Positions 29,319-37,630 of a stretch of DNA of 64,000 bases are shown here, one piece after another (position 1 is the stretch's first letter; every line of letters begins with the position of its first letter). The notes under the pieces are model-generated. The model searched no databases, had not been told where the DNA came from, and saw only the letters and a list, made by a program, of their open reading frames with translations. The position numbers were made by a program, and so were the translations under genes. The DNA comes from Neorhizobium sp. NCHU2750 (GTDB taxonomy: Bacteria; Pseudomonadota; Alphaproteobacteria; Rhizobiales; Rhizobiaceae). Where the stretch lies: positions 3,717,501-3,781,500 of the forward strand of contig NZ_CP030827.1 of assembly GCF_003597675.1 (NCBI RefSeq). The letters are read 5' to 3'.

Positions 29319-30850
29319 CCATCACTCTTCATCCGGGCAGTGTTCCCCTCAAGGATCTCGCCGAAATCTACTGGACCAACGGCTCTGCGAGACTCGATGC
29401 ATCCTTTGATGCAGCAGTGCTGAAAGGTGCCAACCGCATCGCCGAAATCGCCGCCGGCAATGCGCCGGTCTACGGCATCAATACCGGCTTCGGCAAACTC
29501 GCCTCTATCAAGATCGATAGTGCCGACCTCGCCACCCTGCAGCGCAATCTCATCCTGTCGCATTGCTGCGGCCTTGGTGCACCTCTGCCGGAAAATGTCG
29601 TTCGCCTGATCATGGCGCTGAAGCTGATCTCGCTCGGCCGCGGCGCATCGGGCGTTCGTCTCGATCTCATCCGCCTGATCGAGGCTATGCTGGAAAAGGG
29701 CGTCATCCCGCTCATTCCAGAAAAGGGTTCCGTCGGCGCCTCGGGCGACCTAGCACCGCTTGCCCATATGGCCGCCGCGATGATGGGCGAAGGCGAAGCC
29801 TTCTTCGCCGGTGAACGGATGTCATCCGCCGATGCGCTCGCCAAGGCCGGCTTAAAGCCGGTCGTTCTGGCCGCGAAGGAAGGTCTGGCACTGATCAACG
29901 GCACCCAGACCTCCACCGCACTGGCGCTGGCAGGCCTGTTCCGCGCCCACCGCGCCGCCCAGACCGCGCTTGTCACCGGCGCCCTGTCGACCGATGCAGC
30001 CATGGGGTCCTCCGCCCCCTTCCATCCCGACATCCATACCCTGCGCGGCCACAAGGGCCAGATCGATGCGGGCGCCGCCCTGCGCCAGCTTCTGACCGGC
30101 TCCCAGATCCGCGAAAGCCATATCGATGGCGATGAGCGCGTTCAGGACCCCTACTGCATCCGCTGCCAGCCGCAGGTCGATGGCGCCTGCCTCGATCTTC
30201 TGCGCCAGGTCGCCCGCACGCTCGAAATCGAAGCAAACGCAGTAACCGACAACCCGCTCGTCCTCTCGGATAACGAGGTCGTCTCCGGCGGCAATTTCCA
30301 CGCCGAACCGGTGGCCTTCGCCGCCGACCAGACGGCGCTCGCGATCTGCGAGATCGGTGCCATCGCCCAGCGCCGTATCGCACTGCTCGTCGATCCCGCC
30401 CTCTCCTATGGCCTGCCTGCCTTTCTGTCGAAGAAGCCCGGCCTGAATTCCGGCCTGATGATCGCCGAAGTCACCTCTGCCGCGCTGATGAGTGAGAACA
30501 AGCAGATGTCGCATCCGGCATCGGTCGATTCGACCCCGACCTCGGCCAACCAGGAAGACCATGTGTCTATGGCCTGCCACGGCGCCCGCCGCCTGCTGGC
30601 CATGACCGAAAACCTGTTCGGCATTCTCGGCATCGAGGCGCTGGCCGCCGTCCAGGGCGTCGAACTGCGCGGTCCCTTGAAGACCAGCCCGGAGCTCGAA
30701 AAGGCCGTCGCCGTACTTCGCTCGGCCATCCCTGCCCTGGAAGACGACCGCTACATGGCGCCGGACCTCGCGGCTGCCGCCGGCCTTGTCGCCTCCGGCG
30801 CCCTGGTCAACGCAATTTCATCCGGCATCCTGCCGGTGCTCGATATCTAA
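29315..30850 (+). CDS. hutH: Histidine ammonia-lyase
   Basis: A 511-residue enzyme that removes ammonia from L-histidine to give urocanate. The Ala-Ser-Gly triad that forms the MIO cofactor is in [14 protein letters not shown]. Other family segments are [33 protein letters not shown] and [20 protein letters not shown]. The length is normal and there are no gaps. ATG 29315 overlaps the hutI stop. hutU follows after 28 bp. Confidence 0.96.
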   Translation: MTITLHPGSVPLKDLAEIYWTNGSARLDASFDAAVLKGANRIAEIAAGNAPVYGINTGFGKLASIKIDSADLATLQRNLILSHCCGLGAPLPENVVRLIMALKLISLGRGASGVRLDLIRLIEAMLEKGVIPLIPEKGSVGASGDLAPLAHMAAAMMGEGEAFFAGERMSSADALAKAGLKPVVLAAKEGLALINGTQTSTALALAGLFRAHRAAQTALVTGALSTDAAMGSSAPFHPDIHTLRGHKGQIDAGAALRQLLTGSQIRESHIDGDERVQDPYCIRCQPQVDGACLDLLRQVARTLEIEANAVTDNPLVLSDNEVVSGGNFHAEPVAFAADQTALAICEIGAIAQRRIALLVDPALSYGLPAFLSKKPGLNSGLMIAEVTSAALMSENKQMSHPASVDSTPTSANQEDHVSMACHGARRLLAMTENLFGILGIEALAAVQGVELRGPLKTSPELEKAVAVLRSAIPALEDDRYMAPDLAAAAGLVASGALVNAISSGILPVLDI

Positions 30851-30878
30851 CCAACCAACAAAGCCGGGAAATCTAGTC

Positions 30879-32564
30879 ATGACAAATCCGCGTCATAACA
30901 TCCGTGATGTCCGCGCCCCCCGCGGTAACGAACTCAACGCCAAAAGCTGGATGACCGAAGCACCGCTTCGCATGCTGATGAACAACCTCGATCCGGATGT
31001 GGCTGAAAACCCGCATGAGCTGGTCGTCTATGGCGGCATCGGCCGCGCTGCCCGCACCTGGGCCGATTTCGACAAGATTGCCGAGACACTGAAGACGCTG
31101 ACGGAAGAAGAAACCCTGCTCGTCCAGTCCGGCAAGCCGGTCGGCGTGTTCCGCACCCACAAGGATGCCCCGCGCGTCTTGATCGCCAATTCCAACCTCG
31201 TGCCGCATTGGGCGACCTGGGACCATTTCAACGAACTGGATAAGAAGGGCCTGGCCATGTATGGCCAGATGACCGCCGGTTCGTGGATCTATATCGGCGC
31301 GCAGGGCATCGTTCAGGGCACCTATGAAACCTTCGTGGAAGCCGGCCGCCAGCACTATGACGGCAACCTCAAGGGCAAGTGGATCCTCACCGGCGGCCTC
31401 GGCGGCATGGGCGGCGCCCAGCCGCTCGCAGCCGTCATGGCCGGCGCCTGCTGCCTCGCGGTCGAATGCGACGAAACCCGCGCCGACTTCCGCCTGCGCA
31501 CCCGCTATGTCGATGAAAAGACCCACGATCTCGACGAGGCTCTGGCCAAGATCGATGCCTGGACCAAGGCCGGCGAGGCGAAATCGATCGCATTTATCGG
31601 CAACGCCGCCGAGATCTTCCCCGAACTCGTGCGCCGCATGAAGGCCGGTGGCCCGCGCCCCGATATCGTCACCGACCAGACCTCCGCCCACGATCCCCGC
31701 AACGGCTACCTGCCGATCGGCTGGACGGTTGCCGAAGCCAAGGCCAAGCGTGAAAGCGATCCGAAGTCTGTCGAAGCCGCTGCCCGCGCCTCGATGAAGA
31801 TCCATGTCGAAGCCATGGTCGCCTTCTGGGATGCCGGCGTGCCGACCCTCGATTACGGCAACAACATTCGCCAGATGGCCAAGGAAGAAGGCCTCGAAAA
31901 CGCCTTCGCCTTCCCCGGCTTCGTACCCGCTTATATCCGCCCGCTCTTCTGCCGCGGCGTCGGCCCGTTCCGCTGGGCGGCGCTGTCCGGCGATCCGGAA
32001 GACATCTACAAGACCGATGCCAAGGTCAAGGAACTGCTGCCGGACAACAAGCACCTGCATAACTGGTTGGACATGGCCCGTGAACGCATCGCCTTCCAGG
32101 GCCTGCCGGCGCGCATTTGCTGGGTCGGCCTCGGCGATCGCCACAAGCTCGGCCTCGCCTTCAACGAAATGGTCCGCACCGGCGAACTCTCCGCCCCGAT
32201 CGTCATCGGCCGCGACCACCTCGACAGTGGCTCGGTCGCCTCGCCGAACCGCGAAACCGAAGCCATGAAGGACGGCTCGGACGCCGTCTCCGACTGGCCG
32301 CTCCTGAACGCCCTGCTCAACACCGCCTCGGGTGCCACCTGGGTGTCGCTGCATCACGGCGGCGGCGTCGGCATGGGCTTCTCGCAGCATTCCGGCATGG
32401 TGATCTGCTGCGACGGTTCGGAAGAGGCCGACCGCCGTCTGGAACGCGTGCTGTGGAACGACCCGGCCACCGGCGTCATGCGCCATGCCGATGCCGGCTA
32501 CGACATCGCCATCGACTGCGCCAAGGAAAAAGGCCTGCGCCTGCCGGGCATTCTCGGCAACTGA
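30879..32564 (+). CDS. hutU: Urocanate hydratase
   Basis: A 561-residue NAD+-dependent urocanase that adds water to urocanate to give imidazolone-propionate. The NAD+-binding loop [30 protein letters not shown], and the C-terminal [17 protein letters not shown] motif are intact. The start is ATG 30879, giving [16 protein letters not shown]. The gap to hutD contains the second RIME-like repeat, so distal expression of hutD may be lowered or the message processed there. Confidence 0.96.
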   Translation: MTNPRHNIRDVRAPRGNELNAKSWMTEAPLRMLMNNLDPDVAENPHELVVYGGIGRAARTWADFDKIAETLKTLTEEETLLVQSGKPVGVFRTHKDAPRVLIANSNLVPHWATWDHFNELDKKGLAMYGQMTAGSWIYIGAQGIVQGTYETFVEAGRQHYDGNLKGKWILTGGLGGMGGAQPLAAVMAGACCLAVECDETRADFRLRTRYVDEKTHDLDEALAKIDAWTKAGEAKSIAFIGNAAEIFPELVRRMKAGGPRPDIVTDQTSAHDPRNGYLPIGWTVAEAKAKRESDPKSVEAAARASMKIHVEAMVAFWDAGVPTLDYGNNIRQMAKEEGLENAFAFPGFVPAYIRPLFCRGVGPFRWAALSGDPEDIYKTDAKVKELLPDNKHLHNWLDMARERIAFQGLPARICWVGLGDRHKLGLAFNEMVRTGELSAPIVIGRDHLDSGSVASPNRETEAMKDGSDAVSDWPLLNALLNTASGATWVSLHHGGGVGMGFSQHSGMVICCDGSEEADRRLERVLWNDPATGVMRHADAGYDIAIDCAKEKGLRLPGILGN

Positions 32565-32589
32565 GTACGCGAGAACTACCCCGCGATCA

Positions 32590-32729
32590 AAGTCCCCCTC
32601 TGGCCTGCCGGCCATCTCCCCCACAAGGGGGGAGAAACATTGAGGCACCCGTCTGCCTCAAATGAGTCCCTCAGCGGCGCGGCTGGGTTTGCCCTCCCCC
32701 TTGTGGGGAGGGTTGGGAGGGGTCTTTCT
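32590..32729 (-). repeat. Rhizobial intergenic palindromic repeat, copy 2 (RIME-like, 140 bp)
   Basis: An inverse-orientation copy of the repeat at 973-1112, also 140 bp. The arm with TCTGGCCTGCCGGCCATC and CTCCCCCACAAGGGGGGAG is essentially identical; the other arm reads CCCTCCCCCTTGTGGGGAGGG. The centre (about 32640-32690) has little similarity to copy 1 but has its own inverted repeat, TGAGGCA/TGCCTCA. It lies between hutU and hutD inside a presumed operon. Confidence 0.85.
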
Positions 32730-32776
32730 TGACCAATCCACAACGTCATCTATCCATCACCTTGCGGAGTTCCAAA

Positions 32777-33388
32777 ATGATGAAAATCCTGCGAGCCTTG
32801 GACCACAGACGCATGCCGTGGAAGAACGGCCGCGGTGAAACCGTTGAAATCGCTGTCTTCCCGGACGCGGCCACCGTCGACACATTCGACTGGCGCATCA
32901 GCATGGCAACCGTCGCCGAGGATGGCCCGTTTTCCGTTTTTCCCGAGATAGATCGCACGCTATCCATCCTCGAAGGCGAGGGCATGGAACTGGCGATCGA
33001 AGGCCGCGACACCACTCTGCTCACGCAGGCATCCGCACCCTATCCCTTCCCCGCCGATGCCCCGACGACGGCCCGTCTGGTCGATGGCACGATCACCGAT
33101 CTCAACGTCATGACCCGCCGCGGCCGGTTTGCCCATGAGGTCGAGACGATAACGGCGCCGGCAAGTATCGAGACCTCGAGAACGCTCACGCTCCTTCTCT
33201 GCCATCGCGGCGAAATTCGCGTTGCAGCCGGCAAAGCAGATGCTGCTTTGGCAGCCCTCGATTGCGCCTTGCTTGAGGCTGGCACGGAGGTTAGCCTCTC
33301 CGGCAGCGGCTCCGGCTTTGTCATCCGGCTGTTCGAGGGCGCTGACACGGCCGCCCTGCCGCTACCCGACGCCGATAAGGAATGTTGA
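32777..33388 (+). CDS. hutD: HutD family protein
   Basis: A 203-residue cupin-like protein of the HutD family: MPWKNGRGET near the N-terminus, FDWRISMATVAEDGPFS, DRTLSILEGEGMEL and ITDLNVMTRRGRF. HutD proteins occur in hut operons and are not needed for the chemical steps. In Pseudomonas a role in limiting hut activity has been proposed, perhaps by binding N-formylglutamate. Start ATG 32777 (a second ATG directly follows) is preceded by CGGAG. Its stop codon TGA is also the first half of an iron-box-like palindrome before the next gene. Confidence 0.88.
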   Translation: MMKILRALDHRRMPWKNGRGETVEIAVFPDAATVDTFDWRISMATVAEDGPFSVFPEIDRTLSILEGEGMELAIEGRDTTLLTQASAPYPFPADAPTTARLVDGTITDLNVMTRRGRFAHEVETITAPASIETSRTLTLLLCHRGEIRVAAGKADAALAALDCALLEAGTEVSLSGSGSGFVIRLFEGADTAALPLPDADKEC

Positions 33389-33400
33389 CTTTCGAAGTCA
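33386..33400 (+). promoter_or_regulatory. IRO-box-like palindrome upstream of the siderophore-interacting protein gene
   Basis: TGACTTTCGAAGTCA is a perfect palindrome apart from its centre (TGACTT-TCG-AAGTCA) and fits TGA-N9-TCA, the pattern described for RirA-responsive iron boxes in rhizobia. It lies 49-63 bp upstream of the start of an iron-reductase-type gene. The first three bases are the hutD stop codon. Confidence 0.6.
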
Positions 33401-33448
33401 TGAATGATCTTAGTCCGCCACACAGGACTGACATTCCGGACAGGCAAC

Positions 33449-34408
33449 ATGCTGCACCAGACCCGAGGCCGCATCACCCGTGATAACGGCGCCGCGATCG
33501 ACGCATTGAAGAAACGCGCCGCCGAATGGGATGTGCCGCTGACCGAGGAAGCCTCGGGCTTCTGCTTCCATGTGTGGAACTCCAGGGCGACGCTCTATCC
33601 TGATGCCAACGGCGTGACGATCGAGATATCCTCACCCGAACAGCGCCTGCTACAGACGCTACAGGGCAGCCTGACCGAACTCTTCGAGGAATGCCTTCTC
33701 TGCCCGAAATGGGATGAAGTCGCCGAGGGCGCGCTGGCGCCGGGCATGGCACTGATGCAGGTCGCCTCCGTCACCCGTCGCTCACCCGGTTTCACCCGCG
33801 TTCGGCTGGAAGGCCATGATGCCGAGCGCTTCGGCACCGGCAGCTATCACTTCCGCCTTCTCATTCCCCGTCGCGGACGCCCGCCCTGCTGGCCGCGTAT
33901 TGCCGCCAGTGGACGCACTGTCTGGCCGGAAGGCGACGATGCCCTGCACCGCCCCTGCTACACGACTGTCGCCTATGGCGACAACTGGCTGGAATTCGAC
34001 ATCTTCCATCACACCGGCAGCCCGACTTCGGACTGGGTGAAGGAGGATCCCACCGGCCGCACGGTCGGCATTATCGGCCCGGGCGGCGGCGCCTGCCCGG
34101 AAGGCGACAAGCTCGTCCTTTTCGGCGACGAAACGGCCATGCCGGCGATCATTCGCATGCTGCAGGATGCACCCGGAGAGGTTCGCGCCTTCATCAAGGC
34201 AAGTGCTGACAACCTCTGCGAACTGGCAGGCGACCCCCGCGTCAGCATCGTTGCAAATCTGACGGAGGCACTGGCTGAAACGGAGTTCGACGCCGGCACC
34301 TATGTCTGGTTTGCCGGGCACGCGGATGACGCCAAGATTGCCCGAACGCAGCTCCTCGAACGCGGCATGAACAAGCGCGATTTCACCGCCGCCGCCTATT
34401 GGAGCTGA
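33449..34408 (+). CDS. Siderophore-interacting protein (ViuB-like FAD reductase) with N-terminal DUF2218
   Basis: A 319-residue cytoplasmic protein. Residues ~1-90 match DUF2218 (TRGRITRDNGAAIDALKKR, then a Trp/Phe-rich beta sheet and LTELFEE). Residues ~105-225 form the FAD-binding domain of ferric-siderophore reductases (TRRSPGFTRVRLEG, YTTVAYGDNWLEFDIFHH, GIIGPGGG). The rest is the NAD(P)H-type domain (LFGDETAMPAIIRML and a C-terminal RGMNKRDFTAAAYWS). It should release iron from siderophores by reduction. ATG 33449 (MLHQTRGRI) is favoured over 33404 because DUF2218 starts there. An IRO-like box precedes it and no siderophore uptake genes are adjacent. Confidence 0.88.
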   Translation: MLHQTRGRITRDNGAAIDALKKRAAEWDVPLTEEASGFCFHVWNSRATLYPDANGVTIEISSPEQRLLQTLQGSLTELFEECLLCPKWDEVAEGALAPGMALMQVASVTRRSPGFTRVRLEGHDAERFGTGSYHFRLLIPRRGRPPCWPRIAASGRTVWPEGDDALHRPCYTTVAYGDNWLEFDIFHHTGSPTSDWVKEDPTGRTVGIIGPGGGACPEGDKLVLFGDETAMPAIIRMLQDAPGEVRAFIKASADNLCELAGDPRVSIVANLTEALAETEFDAGTYVWFAGHADDAKIARTQLLERGMNKRDFTAAAYWS

Positions 34409-34464
34409 TGCCACACCCTTGGCGCGCAGCGGGTGCTTTTCACCTAACCCACGGGAGCAGCGAG

Positions 34465-34490
34465 AGAAAAGGTATTTGATTACCTTTTCT
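34465..34490 (+). terminator. Stem-loop terminator after the siderophore-interacting protein gene
   Basis: A perfect 10-bp stem, AGAAAAGGTA / TACCTTTTCT, with loop TTTGAT, 57 bases after the stop and followed by TCC. The 3' arm ends in TTTTCT, so it works as a weak intrinsic terminator. The rest of the 299-bp gap to the next gene (34409-34707) shows no gene that I can support. Confidence 0.65.
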
Positions 34491-34707
34491 TCCATAGGTT
34501 GCCGTCATGCATGGCTATAAATCATCGAATTAACCTTACCTCGTAACCTCGCTAAGCATTCGAGCTTGCTCAAACGCGGAAAATGCGCACTTTTCGTTGC
34601 ATGAGGGTGCCTGCGATGACGATGCCCATGCAGCCTGGGCAACATCACAGCAATGTCGTGGACCCCCTCTAGTGTGTATTTCGCAGTCGAGTACCGGAGG
34701 TGCGGGC

Positions 34708-34944
34708 ATGACAAGTGAATCCGCCAGACTGATGTCTGAGGCCATGACGCTTTCTTCTGCGGCGTTGCTTTCGTCCCTGATCGATACTCTGATCGAGAAG
34801 GGCATATTGAGCGCCGAGGAAGAGCAGGAAATCTTTCTTTCCGCGATCGACAAGATCACGGAAGCAGCTGGAGACGATGAGGAAGGCACGCACGAACTGG
34901 CGCGTGAACTGATCGAACAGCAGATCGAAGACCGCTCGGCCTGA
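34708..34944 (+). CDS. Small acidic helical protein of unknown function (78 residues)
   Basis: The ORF starts at ATG 34708 with a perfect CGGAGG seven bases upstream and encodes a 78-residue, Glu/Asp-rich, all-helical polypeptide. The N-terminal half is MTSESARLMSEAMTLSSAA, and further segments are DTLIEKGILSAEEEQEIF and ELIEQQIEDRSA. There is no signal peptide, membrane segment or Cys. I do not recognise a family. The leucines and acidic residues recur in a pattern suggesting a helical hairpin that binds a partner. It stands alone between two unrelated genes and has a ~300-bp leader region. Coding is supported by the ribosome site and amino-acid composition only. Confidence 0.7.
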   Translation: MTSESARLMSEAMTLSSAALLSSLIDTLIEKGILSAEEEQEIFLSAIDKITEAAGDDEEGTHELARELIEQQIEDRSA

Positions 34945-35015
34945 GCGGTCGCCCTGAAGGCATTGCCGCCGGAATCGTCCAGATCCGCCCGGCGAGGCAC
35001 ATATCCTTTCGGATA

Positions 35016-36416
35016 TCAGAGATAAGCGATGGCCAGGACGAGCAGAAGCGAGCTCGCCATGACCGTCACGGCGAACGCGCCGTTCCACCTGAGCACGATC
35101 GTCGTGGCCGAGGTGGATGTCAGGCGTGCCATGGTAATCGTCATGGCGCTGATGGGTGAAAGCGCGATACCCGCCGCCCAGCCGAGCGAAAGTGCCAGCG
35201 CCAAAAGTATCGGATGCGCATTGCCGAAAGCGGCCGCTCCGAACAGCTGAGCCAGGAATACGACGACGATCGAATGCGGGATGAACAGCACGGCGCTTGC
35301 CGCGATGGCAAGGATACATGATCCTGCAAGCAGCGCCGGCGGCAGCTGGTTGAGCTCACCCATGAAGCTTCCACGCCCTTCAAGCAGCACAACGGCCGTC
35401 GCTCCGATCACGCTGGCCGACAGGTAGATGGCACTTTCGGTCCGCATCGCCGCCATGTTGCCGATCATCGCCTTGATCTCGTGTCCCATGCGCCGAACCG
35501 GCACATGCTGTTCGTAATGCACCCATCCGATGGCAAAAAGCGGCAGGACGATCAGCGATGCGACGAGCGGGCTGACGTCGAGCACCGCATGAAGCGCCAT
35601 CGTGCAGGCAAACAGGCCGAAACAGGCGCAGAGCGTGATCATCAACGGCAGGACGGACGGCTGATCGTCGACATCATCGGCGCCGACGACAACCAGCTTG
35701 CCCGTGGTTTCCGTGTGGAAGATCGTGGTGATCACCACCAGCGCGATGGTCGTGGCGAATGCAGCGATCACGAAGGCGGTCGGGGCCAGATTGGGGATCG
35801 ACTGGGTGATGATGGCAAAACCGACACCGAGCGGCGACCATATCGTCATCAGCACCGTGCCACGCATGGCAGCGAGCAGGATGGACCGGCGCTCGCCCTG
35901 GCGGTCGGTGCCTTCGGTGGCACGTGCCACCATCTGGCCGATCAGCGAGATGATGCCGATATTGAACAGCAGGCTCAACAGATGGCTACCCACCTTGACC
36001 GCCTGATAGCGGCGGCGGCCGGGCATGCTCATCAGATACTCCGCCGCATTACGGATAATCTCGGACCGGCCGACGGCATAACGCAGCATGCCGAGCATCG
36101 ACAGGAAGGATGAAAAGCCGACGCCCTGGTAAAGCGCCTTTTCCACCATCACGGCCTTTTCTGCAGGCAGCAGCAGTTCCGACGCAAGCAGCAGGATGAA
36201 CGCCGCGGAAACGAAGGTCTTGGCAATGACCGCCAGCCTCGTCCAGCCGGACAGCACTGCGACGATCGCCATCACGGATGCCACCTGGAACATCAATGGC
36301 GGCGCACCGGTGACCTGAGCGACCGTGTAGACCATAGCGCCTGCAAAGGTCAGCCCGTCGGCAAGTGTCATCACCTGTGTCTTTTGCGGCGCGGCAACGG
36401 CCGGGACGTTACTCAT
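35016..36416 (-). CDS. Polytopic inner-membrane protein of unknown function, transporter-like
   Basis: A 466-residue protein with about 12 hydrophobic segments and short loops, with an overall look of the ion-transporter superfamily. Soluble-loop features are MPGRRRYQAVKVGSH, ATEGTDRQGERRSI and TETTGKLVVVGADDVDDQP. Membrane-embedded polar clusters include TIWSPLGVGFAI and SLGWAAGIALSPISAMT, whose spacing suggests two half-repeats of a transport core. I cannot name a substrate. Start at ATG 36416. It is convergent with the small acidic gene and about 190 bp from ghrA, with no operon partner. Confidence 0.7.
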   Translation of the reverse strand: MSNVPAVAAPQKTQVMTLADGLTFAGAMVYTVAQVTGAPPLMFQVASVMAIVAVLSGWTRLAVIAKTFVSAAFILLLASELLLPAEKAVMVEKALYQGVGFSSFLSMLGMLRYAVGRSEIIRNAAEYLMSMPGRRRYQAVKVGSHLLSLLFNIGIISLIGQMVARATEGTDRQGERRSILLAAMRGTVLMTIWSPLGVGFAIITQSIPNLAPTAFVIAAFATTIALVVITTIFHTETTGKLVVVGADDVDDQPSVLPLMITLCACFGLFACTMALHAVLDVSPLVASLIVLPLFAIGWVHYEQHVPVRRMGHEIKAMIGNMAAMRTESAIYLSASVIGATAVVLLEGRGSFMGELNQLPPALLAGSCILAIAASAVLFIPHSIVVVFLAQLFGAAAFGNAHPILLALALSLGWAAGIALSPISAMTITMARLTSTSATTIVLRWNGAFAVTVMASSLLLVLAIAYL

Positions 36417-36482
36417 GGGCAGACTGATCCGAGCCGGCTACTTGTCCGGCGCGACCTTTCGATTAATTCGTTCCCCTAATAT

Positions 36483-36497
36483 TGCTGCAATGCAGCA
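36483..36497. promoter_or_regulatory. Inverted repeat upstream of the polytopic membrane protein gene
   Basis: TGCTGC-AAT-GCAGCA in an A/T-rich setting, 67-81 bp upstream of the start at 36416. It may be an operator for that gene. No specific regulator is suggested. Confidence 0.3.
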
Positions 36498-36602
36498 TAA
36501 TCCCGCTCTTGTCCACCACCGGCGGCATCAGGTCTGCTATCCGAAAACGCATGTCTCGCAATGCTTAAGAAGCCGATGCCGAGGCAAAACTCAGTTTGCC
36601 GG

Positions 36603-37523
36603 CTAATAACCGACGGCACGATCGACAAGCCCCTCGGGTCGCTCGCCTCGCTCGAAGGCCTCGATCGAACGCAGCACATGGCCGGTACCGGCAACGGGAT
36701 CGACCCAGCTTGCGATATGCGGGGTGACGGTGATGTTCGGCTCGGTCCAGAACGGGTGGTCGGCCGCCAGCGGCTCCTTGCGGAAGACATCCAGCATGGC
36801 CCCGGACAGATGGCCACTGCGCAGCTGCTCGAGCAGATCCTCCTCGACAAGCTGCTCGCCGCGCCCGGCATTGATCACATAGGCGCCCTTGGGCAGGGCC
36901 GAGAAGGTGTCGCGGTTGAGGATCGAGATCGTTTCCTGCGTATGCGGCAGAAGGCTGATGAGAATGTCGGTTCCGGAAAGAAAGGGCAGCAATCCGCTTT
37001 CGCCGCCGAATACCTCGATGCCGGCAACCGGCCGGCCGCTTCTGTTCCAGCCCCGTATCCTGTAGCCCATGGCAGAAAGCACCTTGGCAGACGCCTGCCC
37101 GAGGCCGCCCATGCCCATGATGCCGATCCGCGGGCTGACGAGATCCAGTTTCTGCCAGACCTTGTCAACTTGGTTGGCGCGCATACCCTCCATCCGGCGG
37201 TGATGATTGACCACCGCCATGACGACATATTGCACCATGCCCTCGGTGATCGACGTGTCGACCATCCGCACGATCGGCAGATGCAGCGGTATGGTATCGT
37301 CACTTAAGAGGTGATCGACCCCCGCCCCCAGAGAAAATACCGCCTTGAGATTGGGATAGCGGGCGATCTCATGCGCACCGGGCGCCCAGCAGAGAACATA
37401 GTCCACCTCTTCGAGCGGGCCGGTCTCGGGCCAGGCATGCACGGTAAGATCGGCAGCCTGGGCGGCGAAAGCCTGTTGCCAGGGAGCCGTCGGGGCGGTT
37501 TTTCTGATGATGACGAGGCTCAC
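36603..37523 (-). CDS. ghrA: Glyoxylate/hydroxypyruvate reductase A
   Basis: A 306-residue D-2-hydroxyacid dehydrogenase of the GhrA type that reduces glyoxylate or hydroxypyruvate with NADPH. The nucleotide motif GMGGLG is at 137-142. SLGAGVDHLL and INAGRGEQLVEEDLL are the substrate-side Gly/Arg regions, LDVFRKEPL carries the catalytic acid, and HIASW the catalytic His. It starts with GTG 37523, six bases after a GGAG. It follows the binding-protein gene of the amine-oxidase operon by 107 bp that contain a nested palindrome, so it may be part of that operon or have its own message. Confidence 0.9.
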   Translation of the reverse strand: MSLVIIRKTAPTAPWQQAFAAQAADLTVHAWPETGPLEEVDYVLCWAPGAHEIARYPNLKAVFSLGAGVDHLLSDDTIPLHLPIVRMVDTSITEGMVQYVVMAVVNHHRRMEGMRANQVDKVWQKLDLVSPRIGIMGMGGLGQASAKVLSAMGYRIRGWNRSGRPVAGIEVFGGESGLLPFLSGTDILISLLPHTQETISILNRDTFSALPKGAYVINAGRGEQLVEEDLLEQLRSGHLSGAMLDVFRKEPLAADHPFWTEPNITVTPHIASWVDPVAGTGHVLRSIEAFERGERPEGLVDRAVGY

Positions 37524-37553
37524 GCGGCACTCCGTAAGAAATCATTGCACGAC

Positions 37554-37609
37554 TTCGCCGGAAACCGCCTTCCAGGATCGTGAGATCCCGCAAGGCGCTT
37601 GCCGGCGAA
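37554..37609. other. Nested three-tier palindrome between the binding-protein gene and ghrA
   Basis: Three stacked inverted repeats share one centre: TTCGCCGG/CCGGCGAA (outer), CGCCTT/AAGGCG (middle) and GGATC-GTGA-GATCC (inner), with small symmetric bulges of 3-4 bases. RNA from either strand would fold into one long hairpin of about 56 nt with 19 base pairs. There is no U-tract. It may act as an mRNA end protector, a Rho-related stop, or be a mobile palindromic element. Confidence 0.75.
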
Positions 37610-37630
37610 ACGAATGTCAGGCGAAGATGA

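Noticed and set aside
35001..35016. ATATCC-TTTC-GGATAT stem at the end of the polytopic membrane protein gene
   Set aside because: Only six base pairs, overlaps the stop codon, and lacks a U-tract. Not strong enough to list as a terminator.
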